Positions 7,187 to 15,183 of a stretch of 31,163 nucleotides of DNA are shown here, piece by piece. The notes beneath the pieces were generated by a model, which did not search any database, was not told the DNA's origin, and saw nothing but the letters and a program-made list of their open reading frames with translations. The stretch covers positions 1 to 31,163 of the forward strand of contig CAVZFQ010000002.1 in the NCBI GenBank assembly GCA_963774625.1. The letters are read 5' to 3'. A program made the position numbers and the translations under genes. This DNA comes from VAXT01 sp963774625 (lineage in GTDB: Bacteria > Actinomycetota > Thermoleophilia > Gaiellales > Gaiellaceae). Within the stretch, counting starts at the first letter, position 1. Every line of letters starts with the position of its first letter.

Positions 7187-8226
7187 GCCTGCGTGTCGAG
7201 CCCGCTGACGCCCCACGTGTCTGAGAGGAGATAGCCCTCGGGGTACGGGTCGGTCGGGTCGACGAGCACCTGCCAGATGCCGGTGATCCAGGCGCTGCCG
7301 CGGATCGCCGGCACGATTGCGTCTCGGTCGCCGACCCGGGTCTCCTCCACGATCCGCCCGTCGAACGTCGAGCCGATCGCGGACGCGTGGGTCATCGAAT
7401 CGCCGGCCTGCATATGGCCGCGCGCATGCAGGACGGCCAGCCGCGCCGAGAGGCCGGTGCCCGTCGCCGAGCGATCCAGCCGGCCGGGCGCGACGACGAC
7501 AGCGTTTCTCGTCACCTGGCCGACGCCCTGCCAGGGTGCGGCGATCTGGACGATGCTCACGCCTGCAATCTCAGGGTTCTCCGGATGCACGCAGGTCAGC
7601 TGCTCGCGCGCAGCCGCGCGGATCAGCTCACCGGCGAGCGAGAGGTCGAACGCCTCCTCGGGCTCGATGGCGAATCCCAGCGCCGTCGCATCGGCGATCG
7701 CGTACCACATCCCTCCGTAGGCGACGTCGACCTGCAACGTGCCCAGCTCTTCCACCTCGAGCGAGGCGTCGAGGTGCTCCACGAAGCACGGGACGTTCGT
7801 GAACTCGACGCTCTCGCAGCGTCCGTCGCGACACGCCGCGCGGGCCTCCACGATTCCCCCTGGTGCCTCGAGCCGGACGACGGTCTCGGGCTCGTGCATC
7901 TCGAGGGCTCCGGTCTCGAGCAACACCGTCGTCGTGCAGATCGTGTTCGAGCCGGACATGGCCGGATATTCCGTCGGCTCCATGATGATGAAGCCTGCGT
8001 CGCAGTCGTCCCGAGTCGCGGGAACGACGAGGTTCGCGTGGCAGGCGACGCTGCCCCGAGGCTCTCGGAGCAGCAGGCGCCGGAGCCCGTCGCCCTCGTC
8101 GCGGAGCGTCTGCATCTGTTCGAACACGGTCGAGCCCGCCGGGGGTAGCACGCCGCCCACGATTACGTTGCCGATCTCGCCGCCCGCATGGCAGCCGACG
8201 ACTGTGATCGAGCGGCGAGCGCGCAT
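7183..8226 (-). CDS. Proline racemase superfamily enzyme, likely hydroxyproline dehydratase/epimerase
   Basis: A 347-residue member of the proline racemase fold. The family uses two acid/base residues, usually a Cys in MCGHxTI and a Cys in DRSPCGTG. Here the first site reads MSGSNTI (Ser at 91, and Ser in place of the usual His at 93) and the second reads DRSATGTG (Thr at 255). Thr at the second site is the hallmark of trans-3-hydroxy-L-proline dehydratases, whereas racemases and 4-hydroxyproline epimerases keep Cys. A dehydratase is therefore the favoured reading, but Ser at the first site makes it less certain. Other family marks are CHAGGEIGNVI near the N-terminus and SAWITGIWQ near the C-terminus. 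The neighbouring dipeptidase could feed imino-acid catabolism. Confidence 0.85.
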   Translation of the reverse strand: MRARRSITVVGCHAGGEIGNVIVGGVLPPAGSTVFEQMQTLRDEGDGLRRLLLREPRGSVACHANLVVPATRDDCDAGFIIMEPTEYPAMSGSNTICTTTVLLETGALEMHEPETVVRLEAPGGIVEARAACRDGRCESVEFTNVPCFVEHLDASLEVEELGTLQVDVAYGGMWYAIADATALGFAIEPEEAFDLSLAGELIRAAAREQLTCVHPENPEIAGVSIVQIAAPWQGVGQVTRNAVVVAPGRLDRSATGTGLSARLAVLHARGHMQAGDSMTHASAIGSTFDGRIVEETRVGDRDAIVPAIRGSAWITGIWQVLVDPTDPYPEGYLLSDTWGVSGLDTQA

Positions 8227-8255
8227 GGTCGAGCCAGAATGGTACGACTAGCCGC

Positions 8256-8570
8256 TCAGCAGAAGAAGGTGGTCGGCGATCCCCGCACGATTCGGCCGGT
8301 CGGGTTGGTCTGCGACGGCCGTCCGCCGCCTCCGCACAGCACCCTTACCTGCGCGCCGTCGACCTTGACCTGAACTCCGGGGCCGCTGAGCAGAATGCCC
8401 GCGTCTGTGGCTTCGATCCTGTACAAGCCGTTCGGGCTCGCCAGCGACGTGGCAGGGACGGCGGCGAGCGCCGCCGGACGAATCGGTTCTTCACCCATGG
8501 ACTCCCAGGCCGCAAAGAAGAGGACGACGACGAGGGCGACGATCGTGGCACCGATCACGACATTCTTCAT
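8256..8570 (-). CDS. Small membrane-anchored extracytoplasmic protein
   Basis: A 104-residue protein not recognised as a known family. MKNVVIGATIVALVVVLFFA is a single N-terminal membrane helix, followed by an exported domain of short beta-strand-like repeats (YRIEATDAGILLSGPGVQVKVDG) and a Gly-rich CGGGGRP stretch near the C-terminal Cys. It lies 29 nt upstream of the racemase-family gene on the same strand and may be co-transcribed with it. No visible Shine-Dalgarno sequence precedes the ATG. Function unknown. Confidence 0.6.
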   Translation of the reverse strand: MKNVVIGATIVALVVVLFFAAWESMGEEPIRPAALAAVPATSLASPNGLYRIEATDAGILLSGPGVQVKVDGAQVRVLCGGGGRPSQTNPTGRIVRGSPTTFFC

Positions 8571-8750
8571 CGTGGTTAAAGGACGGCGCTGCGGATGCCG
8601 ATCTTCCCACTAGGTCGCGGATCGGGCTATTTGCAGCCTTTCTGCTACGCTATATCCAAGAGACGGCGTCTAGCCGCCTTGTGAGATTGAGCTTCTCGCA
8701 CTCCTTAGATGGTTTCGAGCGGTATCGGTCTCGACCATCAGTGAAAAGGA
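8571..8750 (+). promoter_or_regulatory. Promoter and leader region of the DEAD-box helicase
   Basis: About 180 nt separate the divergent small membrane protein gene from the helicase. The AT-richest part, around TTGCAG (8631-8636) and CTATAT (8650-8655), could hold a promoter, although the spacing is short for a sigma70 type. An 11-codon frame (ATG at 8709, stop TGA at 8742-8744) lies in frame with the helicase, and its stop is only 6 nt before the helicase GTG. It has no Shine-Dalgarno sequence. A long leader would fit cold-regulated helicase genes, but this is inference. Confidence 0.35.
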
Positions 8751-9932
8751 GTGATCAGTATTTCCAACCAATCTTTTAGCGCGCTCGGCGCAAGCCCAGG
8801 CGTCGTGAAAGCGCTTTCTGCGCGCGGCATGGAGTCGCCGTTCGCGATCCAGGAGCTCGTGATTCCAGAGGCGATCGCAGGCGTCGACGTCCTCGCCAAG
8901 GCCCCAACGGGCTCGGGCAAGACCATCGCCTTCGCCGTCCCGCTCGTCGAGCGCACCGATCCAAAGTCCCAGACGCCGTCGGCTCTCGTGCTCGTGCCGA
9001 CGCGCGAGCTTGCCTCCCAGGTCGCGGGAGAGTGCGCTGCGCTCGCCGGGCCCATGGGCCTGCGCGTGGCCGCCGTCTACGGCGGTGCACCGCTCAATGC
9101 CCAGGCCAAGCGGGCAAAAGGTGCGCATATCGTCATCGCCACCCCGGGCAGGCTCACGGACCTCGTCGAGCGCAAGATGCTCTCTCTCTCCAACATCCGC
9201 ACGCTCGTCCTCGACGAGGCCGATCGGATGCTCGACATGGGCTTCAAGCCGCAGGTCGAGCGGATCGTCCGGAAGCTTCCGGTGGACCGCCAGACGATGC
9301 TCTTCTCGGCCACCCTCGACGGCGAGGTCGGCGACCTGGCTCGTTCCTTCACGAAGAACCCGTCGCGCTTCGAGTCCGAGGGCATTCCCGACCGGAACGA
9401 GGCTGACGTCGAGCATCGTTTCGAGTCGGTGACGGCCGAGGACAAGGTCGAGCGTCTGATCAAGGAGCTCGAAGCCGAGCGCGGTCTCGCCCTCGTCTTC
9501 GTGCGGACGAAGCGGGGCGCCGATCGGCTCGCCAAGCGCCTGGCGCGCCACGACGTCGCAGCCATTGCGCTCCACGGCGACATGACGCAGTCAGCACGCG
9601 AGCGAGCGCTGGAGCGATTTCGCTCCGGCAAGATCAAGACGCTGGTGGCGACAGACGTCGCGGCGCGTGGCCTCGACCTCGTCGACATCACGCACGTCAT
9701 CAACTTCGATCCGCCCGAGGACGACAAGGGCTACGTCCACCGGGTCGGCAGAACGGGACGCGCGGGCCGAACAGGCAGCGGGGTCACGTTCGTTACACCG
9801 GAGCAGCAGGGCGACGTCAGCCGCGTAGCGGCGCGCCTCGGGCACCGGGAGCAGTTCGAAAACGGAGGGATGCGAACCGCGCCGATGAAGCGCGTGTACA
9901 CGAGCCGGCGGGGCCGCCGGTCGAAGTGGTAG
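8751..9932 (+). CDS. DEAD-box ATP-dependent RNA helicase
   Basis: A 393-residue helicase core with all motifs in order: Q-motif SFSALGASPGV...FAIQ, motif I APTGSGKT, Ia PTRELASQ, Ib TPGRL, II DEAD in VLDEADRMLDMGF, III SAT, IV LVFVRTK, V ATDVAARGLDL, VI HRVGRTGRAGR. The C-terminal tail is short and basic. Such enzymes remodel structured RNA in ribosome assembly and mRNA decay. The start is odd: the in-frame TGA at 8742-8744 fixes the upstream limit, and the only canonical start, GTG at 8751, overlaps the Shine-Dalgarno AAGGAG (8746-8751). ATT at 8760 has ideal spacing. A cold-shock-like gene follows after 32 nt. Confidence 0.95.
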   Translation: MISISNQSFSALGASPGVVKALSARGMESPFAIQELVIPEAIAGVDVLAKAPTGSGKTIAFAVPLVERTDPKSQTPSALVLVPTRELASQVAGECAALAGPMGLRVAAVYGGAPLNAQAKRAKGAHIVIATPGRLTDLVERKMLSLSNIRTLVLDEADRMLDMGFKPQVERIVRKLPVDRQTMLFSATLDGEVGDLARSFTKNPSRFESEGIPDRNEADVEHRFESVTAEDKVERLIKELEAERGLALVFVRTKRGADRLAKRLARHDVAAIALHGDMTQSARERALERFRSGKIKTLVATDVAARGLDLVDITHVINFDPPEDDKGYVHRVGRTGRAGRTGSGVTFVTPEQQGDVSRVAARLGHREQFENGGMRTAPMKRVYTSRRGRRSKW

Positions 9933-9964
9933 GGGTGTCCACGATTCGAGAGGAGACGAAACGG

Positions 9965-10207
9965 ATGCGCGGGACGATGATCTATTTCAATGAGGAGAAG
10001 GACGTCGGGTACATCAGGTCCGACGAGGGAGAGCGCGTGCAGGTTCTCCGCGACAATTTCCTTCCCGGACAGGCACCGGTCGGGCGCTGCAACGGGCTCG
10101 AGGTCGAATTCAGCCTGAGCGACGGCGATGAGCCCGCGGCGCTCGATGTGTCGGTCGTCGAGGACGACAATCCTCGGCGCGCAAGGCGTCGCTCCAGCCG
10201 CCGTTAG
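9965..10207 (+). CDS. Cold-shock-domain-like small protein
   Basis: An 80-residue protein. RGTMIYFNEEKDVGYIRSD matches the GTVKxFNxxKGxGFI opening of the cold-shock beta-barrel, with the RNP1-like part altered to DVGYI. It continues with VQVLRDNF, GLEVEFSLSDGDEP and ALDVSVVED, and a very basic tail (ARRRSSRR) that could bind RNA. The ATG at 9965 has a GAGGAG Shine-Dalgarno 9 nt upstream; the longer frame from 9926 overlaps the helicase end and is less likely. Its place right after a DEAD-box helicase suggests joint action on RNA structure. Divergent from classical CspA. Confidence 0.75.
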   Translation: MRGTMIYFNEEKDVGYIRSDEGERVQVLRDNFLPGQAPVGRCNGLEVEFSLSDGDEPAALDVSVVEDDNPRRARRRSSRR

Positions 10208-10210
10208 CAG

Positions 10211-11287
10211 GTGCCGCTGGTCATAGCGGCGCTTCCGCCGCCCGCGCTCGTCGCGCCCGCGCCGCATGAGGTGAGCTTCGGGCGCGTCTCGGGCACCGTC
10301 TCGCCCGGAACGCGGCGCATTCGCGTGTTCGTCGGCCGGCGGCTCGTTGCCGAGAAGGAGCTTCGTCGCCGGCGGTTCTCGGTGGAGGTCGACCTTCCGC
10401 GCCGCGACGTCACGGTTCGGGTGACGGCATTCGACGATCTCGGCCGCCGGTCGTCCACTGTCGTCGGCCCGGTGTTCGGGCTTCCGCGAGCCGCAGCGAC
10501 GCAGGGCGGAGCACAGGAACGAAACGATCCGGCGCTTTCGCAGACCGTTCGCGCGCTGGCCCGACGCTTTCCCGGCACGTGCGCGATCCTCGTCCGGGAT
10601 CTACGGACAGGACGAGGAGCGTCGTGGAACGCGCGAGCGCCCTTTCCCGCCGCGTCGACCCTGAAGGTCGCGATCGCAGTCGAGCTTCTGCGCTCACTCC
10701 GCGCCGTTCCCGCGCCCGGGACCCGGACCGACGTCCTCCTGCGGCGAATGCTCACATACTCCGACAGCAAGGCGGCCAACATGCTGCTGGTCCAGATCGG
10801 TGGCTCGACGAGCGGCGGCTCGGCGCGGGTCAACGCGTCCATGCGCACGCTCGGGCTCATGAACACGGACATGTACGGCGGCTACATCGTCGAGACCGAG
10901 CAGGCACAGCCGAGCTTCATCGGCAAGCGGACGACCGCCTGGGACCTCGCACGACTCGATCGCCAACTCCACCTCGCAGCGATTGCGAAAGGCCTGCTCA
11001 TCGCGCGTTTTCGCGGGGAGTTCACGCCGACCGACGCCCGCTATCTCCTCTACGTCCTGGCCCACGTGCGCGAGCCGGGCCGCCTGAGCCGGTTCTTGAG
11101 CGGTGCGTCCGTGCTCCACAAGGCGGGCTGGATCGGCGTCGCGCGCCACGACAGCGGTCTCGTCTACTGGTCGGGCGGCGTGTTCGTGGCCACGGTCATG
11201 ACCTGGAATCCCCGCGGCGTAGGTACGTCGTCAGACGTCCTCGCCGGCCGCGTCGCCTCCTCGAGCCTGAGCCGCTTTAGGACGTGA
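10211..11287 (+). CDS. Exported class A beta-lactamase-like serine hydrolase
   Basis: A 358-residue protein. A weak hydrophobic N-terminus (PLVIAALPPPALVAPAP) is followed by a beta-rich, Arg-rich domain (about 20-90), then a class A beta-lactamase-fold domain from about 110. The catalytic S-x-x-K is STLK at 149-152. The second motif reads SDS (184-186) instead of SDN and the third KAG (304-306) instead of KTG. The usual Glu166 motif is not apparent. It is therefore more likely a peptidase- or PBP-like relative than a true beta-lactamase. GTG at 10211 lies 3 nt after the cold-shock-like gene stop, suggesting translational coupling. Confidence 0.75.
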   Translation: MPLVIAALPPPALVAPAPHEVSFGRVSGTVSPGTRRIRVFVGRRLVAEKELRRRRFSVEVDLPRRDVTVRVTAFDDLGRRSSTVVGPVFGLPRAAATQGGAQERNDPALSQTVRALARRFPGTCAILVRDLRTGRGASWNARAPFPAASTLKVAIAVELLRSLRAVPAPGTRTDVLLRRMLTYSDSKAANMLLVQIGGSTSGGSARVNASMRTLGLMNTDMYGGYIVETEQAQPSFIGKRTTAWDLARLDRQLHLAAIAKGLLIARFRGEFTPTDARYLLYVLAHVREPGRLSRFLSGASVLHKAGWIGVARHDSGLVYWSGGVFVATVMTWNPRGVGTSSDVLAGRVASSSLSRFRT

Positions 11288-11333
11288 CTCGAAGTGGTGG
11301 CGGGAAGCAGAGTATGTAGCATTCCATAATGTA

Positions 11334-12485
11334 GTGAGCCATACGAACCCGTTCACCTTCGGAGCACTCGCGCTCGACAGAGCTTTTACCGATCGTGAGG
11401 ACGAGCTGCGCGAGCTGGTCGCCGACATGCGGAACGGCCAGGACGTCCTCCTCTACGCGCCGCGGCGCTACGGGAAGTCGTCCCTGGTCCTGCGCGCGGC
11501 CAAGAAGGCTGTCCGGGACAAGGTGCTCGTCGCCTACTGCGACCTCATGCGGACCCCGACCAAGGAGCGCCTGGCCGCCTCGCTCGCCAGGACGATCCAT
11601 GAGGACATCGACAGCGAGCTGGGGGAGGCCGCCGAGCGCGCGGCAGCGCTCTTCCGCAATCTGCGCCTGAGGCCGACGATGGAGGTCGACACCGACGGCA
11701 AGCTGCGCTTCAGCTTCCAGGCGAGCCGCCGCCGCGCGGCGATCGACGACACGATCGAGGACCTGCTCGCGCTCCCGGGACAGCTCGCCGCCGAGCGCAA
11801 GCGCCGGGTCGCAGTCATCTTCGACGAGTTCCAGGAGATCCTGGCGCTCGATCCCAAGTACCCGAACCTGATGCGGGCCGTCTTCCAGACGCAACCGGAA
11901 GTAGCGCACGTCTACCTGGGCAGCAAGCGTCATCTGCTCGACCGGATCTTCGACGACGAGAACGAGCCGTTCTGGCGGAGCGCGAAGCGGATCGAGATCG
12001 GGATGATCGAGCGCGCAAAGTTCGGCCGCTTCATCCGCAAGCGATTCGAGGCCACGGATCGGGGTATCCGTGACGAGGCCCTCAGGCGGCTCCTCGACGC
12101 AACGCTCGGACATCCGTACGGCACGCAGGAGCTGGCGTACTTCGTCTGGGAGCTGGTGCCGGAAGGTCGCTTCGCTCACCTGGTGGACGTGGAGAATGCC
12201 CTCGGGCAAGCTCTCCGCTCCGAGCACAGCCACTTCAGCAAGATCTGGGATGACGCACCTGCCTCGCAACGACTCGTGATGCTCGCCCTGGCCACCGAGC
12301 CGACCAGCGCGCCGTACTCCGAGCTCTACGCGGAGCGGTTCGACCTGCCGCCGAAGCCGACACTGCAGACCGCGCTCGCCGCCCTGGTGAAGAAGGAGCT
12401 CGTGGCGCGGGAGAGCGACGGCGAGTATCGGATCGTCGAGCCCTTCCTGGCTGACTGGCTCGTGCGCGAGCAGGAGCAACGCTGA
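11334..12485 (+). CDS. AAA/STAND-like ATPase with C-terminal winged helix (archaeal ATPase family)
   Basis: A 383-residue P-loop ATPase resembling PF01637. Walker A is the APRRYGKSS variant (Lys at 48), Walker B is VAVIFDEFQEI, and HVYLGSKRHLL is sensor-1-like. The C-terminal part (about 290-383) resembles a winged helix-turn-helix with a PFLADWLVREQ ending typical of this family. Members are often regulatory or defence-associated ATPases; the function here is unknown. The GTG at 11334 is preceded by CATAAT at 11325-11330, which could be a -10 box giving a nearly leaderless mRNA. Its stop overlaps the Rieske gene ATG by 1 nt (TGATG). Confidence 0.8.
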   Translation: MSHTNPFTFGALALDRAFTDREDELRELVADMRNGQDVLLYAPRRYGKSSLVLRAAKKAVRDKVLVAYCDLMRTPTKERLAASLARTIHEDIDSELGEAAERAAALFRNLRLRPTMEVDTDGKLRFSFQASRRRAAIDDTIEDLLALPGQLAAERKRRVAVIFDEFQEILALDPKYPNLMRAVFQTQPEVAHVYLGSKRHLLDRIFDDENEPFWRSAKRIEIGMIERAKFGRFIRKRFEATDRGIRDEALRRLLDATLGHPYGTQELAYFVWELVPEGRFAHLVDVENALGQALRSEHSHFSKIWDDAPASQRLVMLALATEPTSAPYSELYAERFDLPPKPTLQTALAALVKKELVARESDGEYRIVEPFLADWLVREQEQR

Positions 12486-13474
12486 TGCAGACGCTGCCCT
12501 GGAGCTGGTACACGGATCCCGAGGTGCTTCGGCGCGAGCAGGAGCGCATCTTCCGCTCGGCCTGGCAGTACGTCGGGCACGCAGGCATGGTCGCCGAGCA
12601 CGGCGACCAGTTCGCAGCGGAGGCAGGCGACGTCCCGGTTCTCGTCGTGCGGGACGGCGAGGCACTGCACGCCTTCCTCAACGTCTGTCGTCACCGCGGC
12701 TCTCAGCTCGTCGACGGGTCGGGGAACGGCCAGTCGATCCAGTGCCCTTACCACGCGTGGACGTACGGGCTGGACGGAAGCCTGCGCGCCGCACCGCGTG
12801 CCGATCGTGAGGCCGGCTTCGACGCGGACGGCCTGTCGCTCGTCGAACTTCGCCTCGAGCAGTGGGGGCCGCTCCTCTTCGTCAACCCCGACGCCGAGGC
12901 GCCTGCGCTGCTGGAGACACTCGGGCCGGTGCCGGAGCTCGTCCAGCTCGACGGCCTCAGGTTCCACGTTCGCGACGACTACGAGCTCGAGGCGAACTGG
13001 AAGATCGCCTGCGAGAACTACCTCGAGTGCTACCACTGCCCGGTCGCACACAAGGGGTTCAGTGCCGCGTTCGAGGTGTCGCCCGACTCGTACCGACTGG
13101 AGCCGACCGGCGAGCACGTGCTCTCGCAGTTCGCCCCCTCGAAGGGGGACGGCGAGGGGCAGTTCCACTTCGTCTGGCCGAATCTGAGGATCAACGTCTA
13201 TCCGGGGCCTGGAAACGTGTCGGTGGGCCCGATGCTGCCGGCCGGGCCCGAGCGGTCGCGGGGCTACCTCGACTACTTCTTCGCCCCTGATGCCGATGAC
13301 GGCTGGATCGAGGAGCTGATGGCCTTCGACCGCCAGGTCGGTGCCGAGGATCGCGTCCTCGTCGAGCGCGTGCAGCGCGGCGTGCGGTCGGCGCTGGTCG
13401 AGCACGGGCGGCTGCTCCCCGAGAGCGAGCAGCTCGTTGCGCGGTTTCAGGAGCTCGTGCGTACGGCTCTTTAG
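12485..13474 (+). CDS. Rieske non-heme iron oxygenase, large subunit (GbcA-like)
   Basis: A 329-residue ring-hydroxylating-type oxygenase. The Rieske [2Fe-2S] ligands are C68-x-H70 (CRHRG) and C87-x2-H90 (CPYHAW). The mononuclear iron site is NWKIACENYLECYHCPVAH with H184 and H189, and the third ligand is probably D289 in GAEDR just before VQRGV. This set resembles glycine betaine/choline/carnitine monooxygenases rather than dioxygenases with a beta subunit. No reductase gene is visible nearby. The ATG overlaps the ATPase stop, so the two genes are translated together, an unusual pairing. Confidence 0.9.
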   Translation: MQTLPWSWYTDPEVLRREQERIFRSAWQYVGHAGMVAEHGDQFAAEAGDVPVLVVRDGEALHAFLNVCRHRGSQLVDGSGNGQSIQCPYHAWTYGLDGSLRAAPRADREAGFDADGLSLVELRLEQWGPLLFVNPDAEAPALLETLGPVPELVQLDGLRFHVRDDYELEANWKIACENYLECYHCPVAHKGFSAAFEVSPDSYRLEPTGEHVLSQFAPSKGDGEGQFHFVWPNLRINVYPGPGNVSVGPMLPAGPERSRGYLDYFFAPDADDGWIEELMAFDRQVGAEDRVLVERVQRGVRSALVEHGRLLPESEQLVARFQELVRTAL

Positions 13475-13507
13475 GGAAATGGTCTCCGAGGCAATATCCT
13501 TTCCGCC

Positions 13508-15111
13508 ATGAGGTGGGGGAGCCTCGTCGTTCTATTGGCCGCGCTTGCGTTCGCGACGGGTAGCAGCGGCGCGGCCGAGCCGAGCGCGCTCGAGCTCGAG
13601 TTCGTGACGGCTGCGAGCGCGCCCGTCTACGTGACGGCTCCGCCCGGGGACACGAGTCGCCTCTTCATCGTTCAGCAGGGGTCGGGGACCAGTGCGCTGA
13701 TCCGCGTGATGGTCAACGGCGGCGCCGCGACCACGTTCCTCAATGTGACGCCGATCTCGACCGGCGGCGAGCGCGGTCTGCTTTCGATGGCGTTCGCGCC
13801 GGACTACGCGACGACGCGGAAGTTCTACATCTACTACACGGCAACCAACGGTGCGATGACCGTGGACGAGTACCTTCGAGATCCGGTCAACCCGGATATC
13901 GCGGACCCCGGCTCCCGGCGCCCCGTCCTCGCGATCCCGCACCCGCGCTCGAACCACAACGGCGGCCAGCTCCAGTTCGGTCCCGACGGCTACCTCTACC
14001 TGGCCACCGGAGACGGCGGAGGAGGGGGAGATCCCGATCTCGCCGGCCAGAACCTGGGGGTTCTTCCGGGCAAGCTCTTGCGGATCAACCCGAACCTGGG
14101 GCCCGCGGGCGAGCCGTACACCGTCCCCGCCGACAATCCGTTCGTCGGCCAGCCCAATACGCGCCCGGAGATCTGGGCCTACGGCCTCCGGAACCCGTGG
14201 CGCTTCTCGTTCGACCGGGGAACGGGCAACCTGACGATCGGTGACGTCGGCCAGGGCGCGTGGGAGGAGATCGACTTCGCACTGGCGCCGAACGCAGGAC
14301 GTGGCATGAACTTCGGCTGGAGCTGCATGGAGGGCCGTCATCCCTATGACGGTGGCGCTAACTGCCCTGAACCACCGAATCACACGCCACCAGTCTGGGA
14401 GTACTCGCACGGCTCCGGCTGCTCGATCACCGGCGGGTACGTCGTGCGCGATCCGGCGCTGCCTTCGCTCGTCGGCCGCTATGTGTATACGGACTACTGC
14501 ACGTCGGGCTCCAGCTTCGGGATCCGCTCGATCATGCTCCAGTTGCCCGATGGGATCGGCGATGCTCCGACCGGTCTCACCCGCTCGGGCGTGACGTCGT
14601 TCGGCGAGGATGCCCAGGGACGCATCTACGTGGCGAGCTCCGGAAACGTGCACCGCATCCGCGAGACAGGGCCGCCGCCGCCACCGCCACCGCCACCGCC
14701 ACCGCCACCTCCACCGCCACCTCCACCGCCTCCACCGCCTCCGCCGCCTCCGCCTCCGCCGCCACCACCGCCGCCGCCACCTCCGCCGCCGCCGCCACCT
14801 CCACCGCCGCCGCCACCGCCACCTCCACCTCCGCCGCCACCGCCTCCGCCGCCGCCACCTCCTCCGCCGCCCCTCCGCCACCGCCGCCACCACCTCCGCC
14901 GGCGCCGCCGCCGCGCACGTGCCGCGTTCCCAAGCTCCGCGGCATGACGCTGGCCGCTGCCCGCGCGCTCATCCGTCGCTCGGGCTGCGCGATGGGCCAC
15001 GTCCGCTACACGCGGTCACGAGCCCGTCGCGGTCGCGTCATCTACCAGGGCCCGCGCGGAGGCGCGCGCCGCCCGCGCGGCTCACGCGTCAGCGTCATCG
15101 TCGGCCGGTAG
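13508..15111 (+). CDS. Exported glucose/sorbosone dehydrogenase with poly-proline linker and PASTA-like domain (frameshifted)
   Basis: A signal peptide (RWGSLVVLLAALAFATGSSGAA) leads into a PQQ-type beta-propeller of the GSDH family: HNGGQLQFGPDGYLYLATGD, GKLLRINP, EIWAYGLRNPWRFSFD, GDVGQGAWEEID and GGYVYR-like GGYVVRDP. After about 388 residues comes an uninterrupted run of proline codons. As read, the frame then slips and ends at 14947 in an Arg-rich artefact. Restoring one base near 14870-14872 continues the prolines and gives CRVPKLRGMTLAAARALI ... SRVSVIVGR, a PASTA-like domain of about 63 residues ending at the TAG at 15111. The whole would be an exported dehydrogenase tethered to peptidoglycan. 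Sugar substrate and cofactor are inferred from family only. Confidence 0.85.
14672..14913 (+). repeat. CCN trinucleotide tract encoding about 77 consecutive prolines
   Basis: From 14672 to 14872 there are 67 consecutive Pro codons in the annotated frame, all CCG, CCA or CCT except the last, which is the only CCC. That CCC sits exactly where the frame is lost, which points to a missing base there. In the corrected frame ten more Pro codons follow, then Ala-Pro-Pro-Pro-Arg and the PASTA-like domain. Such tracts are prone to replication slippage and to assembly error, and their translation needs EF-P. Confidence 0.9.
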
Positions 15112-15183
15112 CTAGAACGAGGGAGTCAGGCGCACGGCGATCGCGCCGATTAGAGACGTGCCCGCACCTGTTACCCGCCGCTC

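Noticed and set aside
11329..11336. ATGTAG start-stop element overlapping the ATPase GTG
   Set aside because: Six bases are expected by chance, and no Shine-Dalgarno precedes it.
11277..12665. 462-codon minus-strand frame
   Set aside because: Antisense to the ATPase gene; low-complexity composition.
13532..14893. 453-codon minus-strand frame with Arg/Trp repeats, and a poly-Gly frame beside it
   Set aside because: These are reverse-strand readings of the dehydrogenase and its proline tract.
14660..14920. Possible CRISPR or satellite array
   Set aside because: The repeat unit is a coding CCN triplet with no spacers.
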